Of a DNA stretch of 64,000 nucleotides, positions 46,105 to 59,543 are shown one piece after another. The stretch's first letter is position 1. Each line of letters starts with the position of its first letter. The notes under the pieces are model-generated. The model did not search any database, was not told where the DNA came from, and worked only from the letters and a program-made list of their open reading frames with translations. The position numbers and the translations under genes are program-made. Where the stretch lies: positions 1 through 64,000 of the forward strand of contig SVPV01000005.1 of the NCBI GenBank assembly GCA_015065725.1, given 5' to 3'. This DNA comes from Oscillospiraceae bacterium. GTDB taxonomy: Bacteria; Bacillota; Clostridia; Oscillospirales; Acutalibacteraceae.

Positions 46105-47776
46105 ATGCAAATGACAGGTGCACAAATTATAATTGAAACCCTGATTGAACAGGGTGTTGACACCGTATTCGGTTACCCAGGCGGTCAGGTACTTAATATT
46201 TATGATGAGCTTTATAAAAACAGCGACCGCATAAATCACGTTTTAGCCGCACACGAACAGGGTGCTTCCCACGCGGCTGACGGATATTTTAGGGCTACGG
46301 GTAAAACGGGTGTTGTAATTGCAACCTCGGGACCTGGGGCTACAAACTTGGTAACGGGTATTGCTACTGCTATGCTAGACTCGGTGCCAATGGTTGCTAT
46401 TACGGGCAACGTGCCTTGCGACCTTATAGGCAGAGATAGTTTCCAAGAAATTGATATAACGGGTATTACCTTGCCGATTACAAAGCACAACTATTTTGTA
46501 AATGATGTAAATCAGTTAGCCTTTACTATAAGAGAAGCTTTTCAGATAGCACGCTCGGGCAGACCAGGACCTGTACTTATAGACGTACCTAAGGATGTAC
46601 AGGTAGCATTAGCTGAGTTTGAAAACGAGCCGATATTCGAGAAATTCCAGAACTCTATTGCCCCCGAAGAAAAAATTGCTACCGCTATTGAAATGATAAA
46701 CGAGGCGAAAAGACCTTATATATACATAGGCGGCGGTGCAATAGGTGCAGATGTCCAAAAAGGAGTAGAGGAATTGGCAGAGAAAATCGACGCCGTAATC
46801 GGTTGTTCGCTTATGGGACTGTCTGCTGTTCCTACCGATAATCCGCGTTTCCTTGGTATGCAGGGTATGCACGGACATTATGCTTCTTCAATGGCACAAA
46901 ACAATGCCGATTTAATACTTGCCATAGGCGTACGCTTTAGCGACCGTGCTACAGGTAATAAAAAGAAATACGCTAAAGGCTCTAAAATTATTCAGCTTGA
47001 TATTGATTTTGCAGAGATTAATAAAAACATAAATGTAGATGTCGGCATTTACGGTGATATTAATAACGCCTTTTATAGAATTGCTAATGCGGTTGAGCCT
47101 AAAAAGCATCCTGAGTGGCAGAGCTTTGTAAAGGAATTAATAGATAGGGAAATTTCCAACTACATAAAGAGCGATAAGCTAACACCTAAACGAACCATTG
47201 ATATTATTAATGCGAATGTTCCTGACGATACCGTAATTGCTACCGACGTAGGTCAGCATCAAATGTGGACGGCACAGTACGCTAACTTTAAAATGCCGCG
47301 TAAATTTGTATCCTCGGGCGGACTTGGCACTATGGGCTTTGGTTTAGGTGCAGCAATAGGTGCACAAATAGGCAGTGGCTGTCCTACCGTGCTTATAACG
47401 GGTGACGGCAGCTTTGGTATGAATTTAAATGAGCTTGCTACCGCTGTTTCTACAAACGCAAATGTAAAAATCGTACTCTTTAACAACGGTGTTCTCGGTA
47501 TGGTACGTCAGTGGCAGACCTTATTCTTTAAAAAGCATTATTCAAGCACAACGCTAGAACGCAAAACCGACTTTGTAAAGCTCGCCGATGCTTTCGGTGC
47601 AAAGGCATATAGAGCCTTTACACCCGACGAATTCCAAAAGGTTTTCCGTGAGGCTATGAGTATAGACGGACCTGTTCTTATAGACTGTGCTATAGATAAG
47701 GACGAGTTTGTGCTTCCTATGCTACCGCCCGGCGGCAGTATAGATGAAATGATTGAAAAAATAGGAGGCGACTCAA

Positions 47777-47784
<8 letters not shown>
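46105..47784 (+). CDS. ilvB: Acetolactate synthase large subunit
   Basis: MQMTGAQIIIETL; VFGYPGGQVL, GDGSFGMNLNELAT ThDP motif. Confidence 0.97.
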
Positions 47785-49329
<1,545 letters not shown>

Positions 49330-49399
49330 TATTTAAAATGATAAATTTTGAGGGCGGGTGGTATCACCCGCCCCGAAACACTTATTTTTGGAGGCAATT

Positions 49400-51064
49400 A
49401 TGATTAAAGATACCATCGTAGACGGCTTCGGTAATGCACCGCACCGTTCTTTATATCACGCTTTAGGACTTACAAAGGAGGAGCTATCCCGTCCCCTTAT
49501 AGGTATTGTAAGCTCCTATAACGAAATAGTACCGGGACATATGAATCTTGATAAGATAACCGAGGCAGTAAAGCTCGGCGTAGCAATGGCAGGCGGTACA
49601 CCTATCGTGTTCCCCGCAATAGCTGTTTGTGACGGTATCGCTATGGGACATAAGGGTATGAAATATTCCCTTGTAACCCGTGACCTTATTGCCGACTCAA
49701 CCGAATCTATGGTTTTAGCCCACGGCTTTGACGGTCTTGTTATGATACCTAACTGTGATAAAAACGTACCCGGACTTTTAATGGCATCGGCTCGCCTTAA
49801 TATACCTACAATTTTTGTAAGCGGCGGTCCTATGCTTGCGGGTAGAGTAGAGGGCAAAAAGACTAGTCTTTCAAGTATGTTTGAGGCTGTTGGTGCTTAT
49901 AGTGCGGGCAAAATCGACGATAAAAAGCTACTCGAATATGAGGAGAAAACCTGTCCTACCTGTGGCTCTTGCTCGGGTATGTACACCGCAAACTCAATGA
50001 ACTGTCTTACCGAGGTGCTAGGTATGGGACTTGGCGGTAACGGTACAATCCCTGCAGTGTACAGTAGCCGTATTGAGCTTGCAAAGCATGCAGGTATGCA
50101 GGTTATGGAATTGGTTAAAAAAGATATCCGTCCTTTAGATATTATGACAAAGGACGCTTTCCACAATGCACTTACTGCAGATATGGCACTTGGCTGCTCT
50201 ACAAACAGTATGTTGCATCTGCCCGCAATCGCTAACGAGTGCGGCGTAGAATTTAATCTTGATATGGCAAATGAGATTAGTGAAAAAACACCTAACCTTT
50301 GCCATTTAGCCCCTGCCGGCAGAACCTATATGGAGGATTTGAACGAGGCAGGCGGTGTTTACGCAGTTCTTAAAGAGCTTACAAAGCTAGGTCTTATTAA
50401 GACCGACGCTATTACCTGTACAGGTAAAACAGTAGGCGAAAATATAGAAAATGCCTTTAATCTTGATACCGAAACTATAAGAACGGTAGATAATCCTTAT
50501 TCCACTACAGGCGGTATTGCGGTACTTCGCGGCAACTTGGCACCCGACGGCTGTGTTGTAAAACGTGCCGCAGTAGCTAAGGAAATGCTCGTTCACGAGG
50601 GACCCGCTAGGGTGTTTAATTCCGAGGAGGAGTGTATTAAGGTTATTTACGAGGGCAGCATTAAAGCAGGCGATGTTGTAGTTATCCGCTACGAAGGTCC
50701 AGCAGGCGGCCCCGGTATGAGAGAGATGCTTTCTCCAACCTCTGCTATTGCGGGTATGGGACTTGATAAGGAGGTAGCTCTTATTACCGACGGTAGATTT
50801 TCGGGTGCTACAAGGGGTGCATCAATCGGTCACGTATCCCCTGAAGCCGTACGCGGCGGACTTATCGCCTACGTTAAGGACGGGGATATAATTTCAATAA
50901 ATATTCCTGAATATAAAATTGAGCTTAAGGTATCCGACGAGGAAATCGAAAAGCGTAAAAAAGAAATGCCTATTATGAAGAAAGATAATCTTTCGGGCTA
51001 TTTAAAGAGATATTCACAAATGGTATCCTCGGCAGATAAGGGTGCTATTATAAATATAAAGTAG
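49400..51064 (+). CDS. ilvD: Dihydroxy-acid dehydratase
   Basis: [18 protein letters not shown] start after [42 protein letters not shown]. Confidence 0.98.
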   Translation: MIKDTIVDGFGNAPHRSLYHALGLTKEELSRPLIGIVSSYNEIVPGHMNLDKITEAVKLGVAMAGGTPIVFPAIAVCDGIAMGHKGMKYSLVTRDLIADSTESMVLAHGFDGLVMIPNCDKNVPGLLMASARLNIPTIFVSGGPMLAGRVEGKKTSLSSMFEAVGAYSAGKIDDKKLLEYEEKTCPTCGSCSGMYTANSMNCLTEVLGMGLGGNGTIPAVYSSRIELAKHAGMQVMELVKKDIRPLDIMTKDAFHNALTADMALGCSTNSMLHLPAIANECGVEFNLDMANEISEKTPNLCHLAPAGRTYMEDLNEAGGVYAVLKELTKLGLIKTDAITCTGKTVGENIENAFNLDTETIRTVDNPYSTTGGIAVLRGNLAPDGCVVKRAAVAKEMLVHEGPARVFNSEEECIKVIYEGSIKAGDVVVIRYEGPAGGPGMREMLSPTSAIAGMGLDKEVALITDGRFSGATRGASIGHVSPEAVRGGLIAYVKDGDIISINIPEYKIELKVSDEEIEKRKKEMPIMKKDNLSGYLKRYSQMVSSADKGAIINIK

Positions 51065-51083
51065 GACAAAGGAGAAAATCTTT

Positions 51084-52346
51084 ATGTCAATGACAATGAC
51101 ACAAAAAATTCTTGCCGCACACGCGGGTCTAGAGAGCGTTGAGGCGGGCGAATTAATACTGGTATCACTTGACCGCGTACTTGGTAACGATATAACCTCC
51201 CCCGTAGCTATCAGAGAATTTGATAAATTGGGTTTTGATGAGGTTTACGATAAAAACAAGGTAACAATGGTAATGGACCATTTTGCACCTAACAAGGATA
51301 TTAAGGCGGCTATACAGTGTAAAATGTGCCGCGATTTCTGTCGTGAAAAGGAAGTGGTAAACTTCTACGATGTTGGTAAAATGGGTGTAGAACACGCACT
51401 CTTGCCCGAAAAGGGACTTGTAGTTTCGGGTGATACCGTAATAGGTGCCGATTCACATACCTGTACATACGGTGCTTTGGGTGCCTTTTCTACAGGTGTT
51501 GGCTCTACCGATATGGCTTGCGGTATGGCAATAGGCAAGGCTTGGTTTAAGGTGCCCTCTGCCATTAAATTTGTGCTTAAGGGCAAGCTTCAAAAATATG
51601 TTTCGGGTAAGGACGTAATTTTACATATTATCGGTAAAATCGGCGTTGACGGAGCCCTTTATCGCTCTATGGAATTCACAGGTGAGGGTGTTAGCTCACT
51701 TTCTATTACCGACAGACTTACTATTTGTAATATGGCTATTGAGGCAGGAGCTAAAAACGGCATTTTCCCCGTTGATGAGCAGACTTTAGCCTATATTGCC
51801 GAGCGTTCTGACAGAAAACCCGTAGTATACGAGGCTGACGAGGACGCCGTTTATGACGAAACCTATGAAATTGACCTTTCGGCTATCCGTCCCACAGTTG
51901 CATTTCCGCATTTGCCAGAAAACACCAAGACGGTTGACGAAATAAGCGAAGTAAAAATTGACCAAGTAGTAATCGGTTCTTGTACTAACGGATATTATGA
52001 AAATATTAAAGAGGCAGCCGACATTATAAGGGGCAAAAAGGTAGCCGACGGTGTTAGAGCAATTATAATTCCTGCCACACAGGAAATTTATATGCGTGCA
52101 ATGCGTGAGGGCTTGCTTGCCGACTTTATTGAGGCAGGCTGTGCTGTTTCCACACCAACCTGCGGACCTTGCCTTGGCGGCCATATGGGTATTTTAGCAC
52201 CTTACGAGCGTGCAGTGGCTACTACAAACCGCAACTTTGTAGGACGTATGGGTGACCCGACCTCTGAAGTGTATTTGACTTCTCCGGCGGTTGCTGCTGC
52301 AAGTGCGATTTTGGGTAGAATAGCTTCGCCCGAGGAGGTAATGTAA
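51084..52346 (+). CDS. leuC: 3-isopropylmalate dehydratase large subunit
   Basis: [43 protein letters not shown]. Confidence 0.96.
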   Translation: MSMTMTQKILAAHAGLESVEAGELILVSLDRVLGNDITSPVAIREFDKLGFDEVYDKNKVTMVMDHFAPNKDIKAAIQCKMCRDFCREKEVVNFYDVGKMGVEHALLPEKGLVVSGDTVIGADSHTCTYGALGAFSTGVGSTDMACGMAIGKAWFKVPSAIKFVLKGKLQKYVSGKDVILHIIGKIGVDGALYRSMEFTGEGVSSLSITDRLTICNMAIEAGAKNGIFPVDEQTLAYIAERSDRKPVVYEADEDAVYDETYEIDLSAIRPTVAFPHLPENTKTVDEISEVKIDQVVIGSCTNGYYENIKEAADIIRGKKVADGVRAIIIPATQEIYMRAMREGLLADFIEAGCAVSTPTCGPCLGGHMGILAPYERAVATTNRNFVGRMGDPTSEVYLTSPAVAAASAILGRIASPEEVM

Positions 52347-52348
52347 TT

Positions 52349-52843
52349 ATGCTATTTAACGGAAAAGTAATTAAATATAAGGATAATGTTGATACCGACG
52401 TTATTATTCCTGCACGCTACCTTAATACTATTGATAAAAAAGAACTAGCCTCTCACTGTATGGAGGACTTAGATACATCTTTTAAGGAAAGAGTAAAAAC
52501 CAATAAAATTATTGTTGCAGGCAACAACTTCGGTTGCGGTTCTTCGCGTGAGCATGCACCCTTGGCTATTAAAGAAAGCGGTGTAGAGCTTGTAATTGCA
52601 AAAAGCTTTGCAAGAATTTTTTATCGCAATGCTATTAATATAGGTCTTGCTATTTTCGAGTGTCCCGAGGCTGCAGATGCCATCTCGGACGGCGACGAAA
52701 TCAAGGCAGATTCCGATACGGGTATTATAGAAGACCTTACAACAGGCAAGCAGTTTAAAACTAAGCCTTTCCCCGAATTTATAGGCAAAATTATTGCCGA
52801 CGGGGGACTTGTTGAGGCTATTAAGAAAGGCAGTGTAAAATAA
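52349..52843 (+). CDS. leuD: 3-isopropylmalate dehydratase small subunit
   Basis: [26 protein letters not shown]. Confidence 0.97.
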   Translation: MLFNGKVIKYKDNVDTDVIIPARYLNTIDKKELASHCMEDLDTSFKERVKTNKIIVAGNNFGCGSSREHAPLAIKESGVELVIAKSFARIFYRNAINIGLAIFECPEAADAISDGDEIKADSDTGIIEDLTTGKQFKTKPFPEFIGKIIADGGLVEAIKKGSVK

Positions 52844-53910
52844 TGGAACTTAATATTGCTTTACTTAAGGGTGACGGAATAGGTCCCGAAATAGTGGACA
52901 GTGCAGTAGAAGTGCTTTATAAAATAGGCGAAAAATTCGGTCACAAATTTAATTTCACCCCTTATCTTATAGGCGGCTGTGCAATAGATGCTACTGGTGA
53001 GCCGTTACCAAAAGAAACGGTTGTGGGGTGTCTTGCGAGCGATAGCGTACTGCTTGGTGCGGTGGGCGGTCCGAAGTGGGATACACTACCTGGTAATATG
53101 CGTCCCGAAAAGGCACTGCTTGGCATTCGTGCCGCTATGGAATTATATACAAATCTTCGCCCTGCAAAGCTTTATCCCGCACTTAAAGGTGATTCACCGC
53201 TTCGCCCCGATATCGTAGATAACGGCTTTGATATTATGATTGTGCGTGAGCTTACAGGCGGTATTTACTTTGGTGATAGAGGCTACCGCGAGGGCAAATA
53301 CGGTGAGGAGGCTTATGATACCGAGTGTTATAGCCGTATGGAAATTGAGCGTATTGCCCGTGCCGCATTTGAAGCCGCACAAAAGCGTAATAAAAATGTT
53401 ATTAGCATTGATAAGGCAAATGTGCTTGAATCTTCAAGACTTTGGAGAAAGACTGTACACGAAATTGCGGCAGAGTACCCCGACGTTACCTGCACAGATA
53501 TGCTAGTAGATAACGCCGCTATGCAGCTTGTTAAAAATCCCTCACAGTTCGACGTAATTGTAACTTCAAATATGTTCGGTGATATTTTATCTGACGAGGC
53601 TTCGCAGATTACAGGCTCTATAGGAATGCTCGCATCGGCGTCACTTGGTGCTACAAAGCGTGGTCTTTATGAGCCTATTCACGGCTCTGCACCCGATATT
53701 GCAGGTAAGAATTTGGCAAACCCGATAGCAACTGTTTTGTCTGCTGCTATGATGCTTAAATATTCTTTCGGTTTAATGGACGAGGCACAGTGCATTGAAG
53801 ATGCGGTAGATGCTGTTTTAGAGGACGGTATCCGCACCGCAGATATTGCACACGGCGTAGATGCTATCGGTACTAAAGAAATCACCGCAGAAATCTTAAA
53901 GAGAATATAG
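52843..53910 (+). CDS. leuB: 3-isopropylmalate dehydrogenase
   Basis: [37 protein letters not shown]. Confidence 0.98.
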   Translation: MELNIALLKGDGIGPEIVDSAVEVLYKIGEKFGHKFNFTPYLIGGCAIDATGEPLPKETVVGCLASDSVLLGAVGGPKWDTLPGNMRPEKALLGIRAAMELYTNLRPAKLYPALKGDSPLRPDIVDNGFDIMIVRELTGGIYFGDRGYREGKYGEEAYDTECYSRMEIERIARAAFEAAQKRNKNVISIDKANVLESSRLWRKTVHEIAAEYPDVTCTDMLVDNAAMQLVKNPSQFDVIVTSNMFGDILSDEASQITGSIGMLASASLGATKRGLYEPIHGSAPDIAGKNLANPIATVLSAAMMLKYSFGLMDEAQCIEDAVDAVLEDGIRTADIAHGVDAIGTKEITAEILKRI

Positions 53911-53939
53911 ATTGTAGGGTAAATTTAAAGGAAAAAGAT

Positions 53940-55130
53940 ATGAATTTTAATGACTTAAATGTTGCACTTTCTTCGGTTAGTCTTTATAAGGGTGTGCTAA
54001 AGGAAAAGGTTTTTACTTCCCTTTTAACACTTCTACGTTTACCTAATGGCACCGCCGATTATTTAAAGGCAGAAGCTTATGCGGATTTCGTGTCGGCACT
54101 TTACGAAGAGGGCTGTGACCTTGGTGAATATATCGAGAACGCCCTTAAATGTGACGATAATGTATATGTAAGAAGCTTCGCGGCGGGTAAAGAAATTCCC
54201 GTAGTTATGCAAGAGGCGTTTTTTGGTGAGCTTGAAAGCTTTTCGGCTATTACAGAAATTTCTTCTGACGATTTATTGTCGGCTTTAGGACTTTCCTCAG
54301 ATTTTCCGAAATTTAAAAATACTAAGAAGAATTTTTCTGAAATTATCCCCGAAACACTTAAAAACTCCTCAAAGCTAGGCTATGGCGTCTATGCTAAATA
54401 CGGTATGTTCAGAATTGAGGACGCGGGACGTCTTACGCCTATATTATCGCCCGACAACATAAGACTTTCATCCCTTGTGGGTTACGAAAACGAGCGTAGA
54501 CAGGTGCTTGAAAACACTAAAGGATTGTTGCTTGGCAAGCCTGCCGCTAACGTGCTTTTGTGCGGTGATGCGGGTACAGGCAAATCCTCCACCGTAAAGG
54601 CGGTTGCTAATGAGCTTAAAGATGAGGGCATACGTCTTATAGAGGTTAGAAAGGACCAGCTTTGCTTTTTGCCCACCGTTATGGGCGAGATTGCCGATAA
54701 CCCATTAAAGTTTATAATATTTGTTGACGATTTATCTTTTTCACCCGACGATGACGGTTTTGGCACCCTAAAGGCTATTTTAGAGGGCTCGGCTGCGGCA
54801 AAGACTTCAAATGCGGTAATTTACGCTACAAGTAACCGCCGTCACATTGTAAAAGAGACCTTTTCTGCCCGCGAGGGTGATGAAATCCATAGACGTGACA
54901 CTATTGAAGAAACTATTTCGCTATCTGCCCGTTTTGGTTTGAGTATTTTGTTTGCAAAGCCCGACAAACAGCTTTACCTAAAAATTGTCCGCACTCTAGC
55001 AGAGGAAAACGGTATAGAGGTTAATTCGGAGCTTGATATAAAGGCAGAAGCCTTTGCACTTTCAAAAGGCGGACGCTCAGCCCGTACGGCAGGTCAGTTT
55101 ATAAATAATATTTTAACTGTGGCTGAATAA
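53940..55130 (+). CDS. DUF815-like AAA-type ATPase
   Basis: LVGYENERRQVLENTKGLLLGKPAANVLLCGDAGTGKSSTVKA; ATSNRRHIVKETF. Confidence 0.88.
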   Translation: MNFNDLNVALSSVSLYKGVLKEKVFTSLLTLLRLPNGTADYLKAEAYADFVSALYEEGCDLGEYIENALKCDDNVYVRSFAAGKEIPVVMQEAFFGELESFSAITEISSDDLLSALGLSSDFPKFKNTKKNFSEIIPETLKNSSKLGYGVYAKYGMFRIEDAGRLTPILSPDNIRLSSLVGYENERRQVLENTKGLLLGKPAANVLLCGDAGTGKSSTVKAVANELKDEGIRLIEVRKDQLCFLPTVMGEIADNPLKFIIFVDDLSFSPDDDGFGTLKAILEGSAAAKTSNAVIYATSNRRHIVKETFSAREGDEIHRRDTIEETISLSARFGLSILFAKPDKQLYLKIVRTLAEENGIEVNSELDIKAEAFALSKGGRSARTAGQFINNILTVAE

Positions 55131-55158
55131 GAAATTAATTAAAAGAAGGAATTTTTAA

Positions 55159-56352
55159 ATGCTTACACTTGATAAGGTTTACCACGCAGGCTATGTGCTA
55201 AAGGACGTTATTCGTAAAACCGACGTTATTAAGGCACCTAATATTAATCCCGAAGCAGATGTTTATCTAAAAACCGAAAATTTGCAGATTACGGGTTCTT
55301 TTAAGGTGCGTGGTTCATACTATAAAATCTCACAATTAACCGAGGAGGAAAAATCTCACGGTGTAATTGCCTGTTCGGCAGGCAATCACGCACAGGGCGT
55401 GGCTTTGGCAGCTACCAAAAACGGTATTAAGTCGATAATCTGTCTGCCCGACGGTGCACCTATTTCTAAGGTAGAGGCTACCAAAAATTACGGTGCAGAG
55501 GTTTGTCTTGTTGAGGGTGTTTATGATGACGCTTATAAAAAAGCGTTATCACTTCGTGATGAAAAGGGTTATACCTTTATTCATCCCTTTAATGACGAAA
55601 GTGTAATAGCAGGTCAAGGCACAATAGGTCTTGAACTATTCGACCAAATACCCGACCTTGATGCAGTTGTAGTACCAATAGGCGGCGGCGGTCTGATTTC
55701 GGGTGTTGCCTTTACTATGAAAAAGCTAAACCCCAACATTAAGATTTACGGTGTTCAGTCGCAGGGGGCACCTAGTATGGCAACCTCTATTAAAAACGGT
55801 GAAATTACCCGCCTAGACGGTGTTTATACAATCGCAGACGGTATTGCAGTAAAGGAACCGGGCGACCTTACATACGAACTCTGCCGAGAGTATGTTGATG
55901 AAATAGTAACCGTTAGCGACGACGAAATTTCGGCAGCTATTTTAGCACTTATTGAACAGCAGAAGTTAATTGCCGAGGGTGCGGGTGCTGTATCTGTAGC
56001 GGCGGTAATGTTTAATAAGGTGCCTATCAAGAATAAAAAGGTTGCTTGCTTAGTGTCGGGCGGTAATATCGACGTTACAATACTTTCCCGTGTAATTAAA
56101 CGCGGTCTTATGATGTCACACAGAAGTTGCCAACTCACACTTGAGCTAGTTGATAAACCCGGTCAGCTTATGAACGTTTCAAGAATTATTGCCGAAAATG
56201 GCGGCAATGTAACATCGGTTCACCACGAGCGTTCAAACGAGGGCTCTGACGTTAACGGCTGTTATCTTCGTATTAATCTCGAAACCCGAAACGGTGAGCA
56301 TATTGAAGAAATTAAAAAAGCTCTTACCGATTTTGGTTTTAAAATCTTATAA
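55159..56352 (+). CDS. ilvA: Threonine ammonia-lyase
   Basis: PLP site GSFKVRGSYYKI; VPIGGGGLISG; C-terminal ACT domain. Confidence 0.95.
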   Translation: MLTLDKVYHAGYVLKDVIRKTDVIKAPNINPEADVYLKTENLQITGSFKVRGSYYKISQLTEEEKSHGVIACSAGNHAQGVALAATKNGIKSIICLPDGAPISKVEATKNYGAEVCLVEGVYDDAYKKALSLRDEKGYTFIHPFNDESVIAGQGTIGLELFDQIPDLDAVVVPIGGGGLISGVAFTMKKLNPNIKIYGVQSQGAPSMATSIKNGEITRLDGVYTIADGIAVKEPGDLTYELCREYVDEIVTVSDDEISAAILALIEQQKLIAEGAGAVSVAAVMFNKVPIKNKKVACLVSGGNIDVTILSRVIKRGLMMSHRSCQLTLELVDKPGQLMNVSRIIAENGGNVTSVHHERSNEGSDVNGCYLRINLETRNGEHIEEIKKALTDFGFKIL

Positions 56353-56367
56353 TTTAGGAGAATAAAA

Positions 56368-56742
56368 ATGGAAATTATTGCTACAAATAAAGCTCCTGCC
56401 GCAATAGGTCCCTATTCACAGGCAGTTAAGGTTGGAAACTTGCTTTTCACATCGGGACAGATTGCAATCAATCCCGAAACCGCACAGGTTGTAGAGGGCG
56501 GTATTGCCGAGCAGACCGAGCAGATTATGAAAAATCTAGGTGCTGTTTTAGCAGAAGCAGGTCTTTCTTATACCGATGCTGTAAAGACCACCTGCTTTTT
56601 AGCAGAAATTGCGGATTTTGCTACCTTTAACGAAATTTACGGAAAATATTTTACAGGCAAACCCGCAAGAAGCTGTGTTGCTGTAAAGGATTTACCTAAA
56701 GGCGTGCTTGCCGAGGTTGAGGTTATAGCAGAATTCAAATAA
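56368..56742 (+). CDS. ridA: RidA family reactive intermediate deaminase
   Basis: 124 aa; APAAIGPYSQAVKVGNLLFTSGQ; RSCVAVKDLPKGVLAEVEVIA. Confidence 0.97.
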   Translation: MEIIATNKAPAAIGPYSQAVKVGNLLFTSGQIAINPETAQVVEGGIAEQTEQIMKNLGAVLAEAGLSYTDAVKTTCFLAEIADFATFNEIYGKYFTGKPARSCVAVKDLPKGVLAEVEVIAEFK

Positions 56743-56858
56743 AGCAGTTAAAAACATAAAAAAGCACCAAAAAGTCTTTATTTATAATATTTTCATTGCA
56801 CTTTATAGTGTAAAATTTTTACTTTTCAATTAAAATATTTTTATTTAGGTGGTATTTT

Positions 56859-57992
56859 ATGAAACGTACTTTGGCTCTGGCTTTAGTTTTATTAATGTTA
56901 TTGGTGTTTGCAGGTTGTGATGCCAAATCTAATGATAGCTCTGAAAAACAGGATAGCATCTCTTCCGTGAAAGCTGATGCTGAAGTTAACAGAGAGTTAA
57001 AGGTCAAAAGCACCATTATGAGTGATGAAAAAATAGGTGATCTTTATTATGAAGAAAGTAAAAATGTAGCCGTTCAAGATGTTAGGCTTGATTTAGGTAT
57101 AGGCGAGGAAATTGTTATAGGTGCTCTTTCAGATATTCATTATAACTACTGTAACAAGCGTGATTTTAGCGAACGTGACCCGGTTATAATGAGTACATAT
57201 AAAAACCGAAAATGGCTTCAATATGGCTATTCGGCAGGACTTGCAAAAAACTGTATGGATTTACTTGATGGCACGGTAGATTTAATGGTGTTTAACGGTG
57301 ATACGCTTGATTATCTTTCACACGGTGCCAGAGAAATTATGCAACGTGATATATGGGACCGTTATCCAAACGCTATTGCAACCTTAGGCAATCACGAGGC
57401 TGCACGTCAAATGCAAGGTGAAGTACCGGATATAATCCCGCTTGAGAAAAGGCTTGATACTGTCCGCGAATTTTGGAAACACGATATTGATTATACAACA
57501 AGGCTTATAAAGGGAAAATTACTGGTGATAGGTCTTAATGATGCGTATAATGTTGTAAGCGAAGAGGTGCTTCAAAACTTCAAAAATGATATTGCTAATG
57601 CTCGCAAAGCAGGACAGAAGATATTGCTGTTTATGCACGTGCCGGTTGCCACGGGAAATCCTGAGCATACGAATATAGATGTAGGGCATCCTGCTGTGTT
57701 AAATGAAAATAATACTTCAGATTTACCGTTAAATTTCTGTGACGGTGTGAACGATAAGGGTTTGGTGCTTTTGGGCAATCCTCGTACTGATGACACTTCA
57801 AAAGAGTTTTGCAAAGTTCTTACTAATAATGCAGATGTAGTCAAGGGCGTCTTTACCGGACATCTGCATAACGCAATGTATCTTGAAATTTTGGCTAAAA
57901 ACCCCGATGGAAGCAGTGCCATAATTCCTCAATATGTTATGTCTACTACCGCTTCGGGCAGTGGTTATATGATGAGAATTTTTGTAAAATAA
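56859..57992 (+). CDS. Lipoprotein metallophosphoesterase
   Basis: Lipobox LVFAGC; SDIHYN, FNGDTLDYL, GNHEAARQ, GHLHNAM. Confidence 0.85.
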   Translation: MKRTLALALVLLMLLVFAGCDAKSNDSSEKQDSISSVKADAEVNRELKVKSTIMSDEKIGDLYYEESKNVAVQDVRLDLGIGEEIVIGALSDIHYNYCNKRDFSERDPVIMSTYKNRKWLQYGYSAGLAKNCMDLLDGTVDLMVFNGDTLDYLSHGAREIMQRDIWDRYPNAIATLGNHEAARQMQGEVPDIIPLEKRLDTVREFWKHDIDYTTRLIKGKLLVIGLNDAYNVVSEEVLQNFKNDIANARKAGQKILLFMHVPVATGNPEHTNIDVGHPAVLNENNTSDLPLNFCDGVNDKGLVLLGNPRTDDTSKEFCKVLTNNADVVKGVFTGHLHNAMYLEILAKNPDGSSAIIPQYVMSTTASGSGYMMRIFVK

Positions 57993-58015
57993 AAAATTAA
58001 TAAAAACAGAAAAAC

Positions 58016-58050
58016 AAAAGCACAATCGTCAAATCGACGATTGTGCTTTT
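58016..58050. terminator. Bidirectional terminator
   Basis: AAAAGCACAATCGTC-AAATC-GACGATTGTGCTTTT, perfect 15-bp stem. Confidence 0.9.
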
Positions 58051-58075
58051 AAAATTTAAAGACAATCAGTAATTT

Positions 58076-59278
58076 TTATTTATTGTTTTCTGCCTCGTAT
58101 TTTGCAACAACCTTTTTAATGCGGTCAGCTGGGTCTAAAAGACTGCTTATGGAGTTATCGTTATTAAGTGTATCAACAATAAGGGCTATATACTTTGACA
58201 TATTTACGCTGCAGTACCACTCTCTTGATAAAAGCTCGGGTGTTTGGTAAATAAGATTTGTGGTAAACACCTTGTTAATATAGCCTTTTTCATAGTATTC
58301 ATCAAACTTTTCAAGTCCCTCAACAAAAAGACCAAAGGTAGAGAATACAAATATTCTTCTTGCACCCTTTTCTTTAAGCTTTGCGGCTATGTCAAGCATA
58401 GACTCACCCGAGGAAATCATATCATCAACTAAAATAAGGTCCTTGCCCTTAATGTCGTTGCCTAAAAACTCGTGTGCTTCAATGGGGTTTCTACCGTTTA
58501 CTATTACCGAGTAGTTACGACGCTTGTAGAACATACCAAGCTCTAACCCTAAAACCGAAGAATAGTAAATACAACGTCCCATACCGCCTTCGTCAGGAGA
58601 AACTATCATAGTATGCTCGCGGTCAAGCTTAACATCGTCAACGGTGCGAAGAAGAGCCTTAATCATCTGATAAGTAGCTTGTACATTGTCAAAGCCATCA
58701 AGCGGAATAGCATTGTTCACACGGGGGTCATGTGCATCAAAGGTAATTATATTCTTAACGCCCATATTTACAAGCTCTTGAAGTGCCATAGCACAGTCCA
58801 TAGACTCCCTTGAAGAACGACGGTGCTGTCTGCCTTCATAAAGCATTGGCATAATAACCGTAATTCTACGTGCCTTACCGCCAAATGCCGCAATTACACG
58901 CTTAAGGTCTTGAAAGTGGTCGTCGGGACTCATCGGTACGGTCATACCGTACATTTTATAGTTTACATTGTAATTAAAGCAGTCACAGATAATGTAAGCA
59001 TCAAGACCGCGTGCTGTGTGGTTAAGCACTGCCTTTGCTTCGCCTGTTCCAAAACGCGGACAGTTAGGGGTTACAACAAAGGATTGGTCCTCTGGAATAT
59101 CTCTCCATTGTTTCAAATAATAGTCAACATTAGCAGACATCTGTTCACAACCACGCATGCTTACAATAGCAAGGTCGCCGTAGGGTGTGTGTTTGAAGCT
59201 TACACTACTCATAACTCTCCATTCCGCATACCGAAAAAGGTACACATTTTGCCATTCCTTATTGGCGGTGGCTGCCAT
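58076..59278 (-). CDS. prs: Ribose-phosphate pyrophosphokinase-like protein
   Basis: PRTase motif DLILVDDMISSGESMLDIA; MPMLYEGRQHRRSSRE; TFDAHDPR. Alternative start at 59212 (MSSVSFKHTPYGD). Confidence 0.85.
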   Translation of the reverse strand: MAATANKEWQNVYLFRYAEWRVMSSVSFKHTPYGDLAIVSMRGCEQMSANVDYYLKQWRDIPEDQSFVVTPNCPRFGTGEAKAVLNHTARGLDAYIICDCFNYNVNYKMYGMTVPMSPDDHFQDLKRVIAAFGGKARRITVIMPMLYEGRQHRRSSRESMDCAMALQELVNMGVKNIITFDAHDPRVNNAIPLDGFDNVQATYQMIKALLRTVDDVKLDREHTMIVSPDEGGMGRCIYYSSVLGLELGMFYKRRNYSVIVNGRNPIEAHEFLGNDIKGKDLILVDDMISSGESMLDIAAKLKEKGARRIFVFSTFGLFVEGLEKFDEYYEKGYINKVFTTNLIYQTPELLSREWYCSVNMSKYIALIVDTLNNDNSISSLLDPADRIKKVVAKYEAENNK

Positions 59279-59448
59279 ATTTAAACCGAAATAAAAGCAA
59301 TAATCCCTTTTGAAAAAAAGAAATTATTTTGTCGTATATATAATATCACATTTCTTGTATTAAAAAAAGCCTTTTTTTAAAAAAATATTAAATAATTTTT
59401 AAAAAGACTTATTATTATATTTTTATCCTGTTTTAACAAAAAAACAGA

Positions 59449-59477
59449 TTGCACTAAGGCTTTCTATTTGGTATAAT
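59449..59477 (+). promoter_or_regulatory. SigA-type promoter of thyX operon
   Basis: TTGCAC - 17 nt - TATAAT. Confidence 0.7.
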
Positions 59478-59543
59478 GTAAATTAAGTAAGTATATTTAT
59501 TCTTGGCAGTGCTTTCTGCCTTGTTGTTTAGGAGTGTTTTTTA

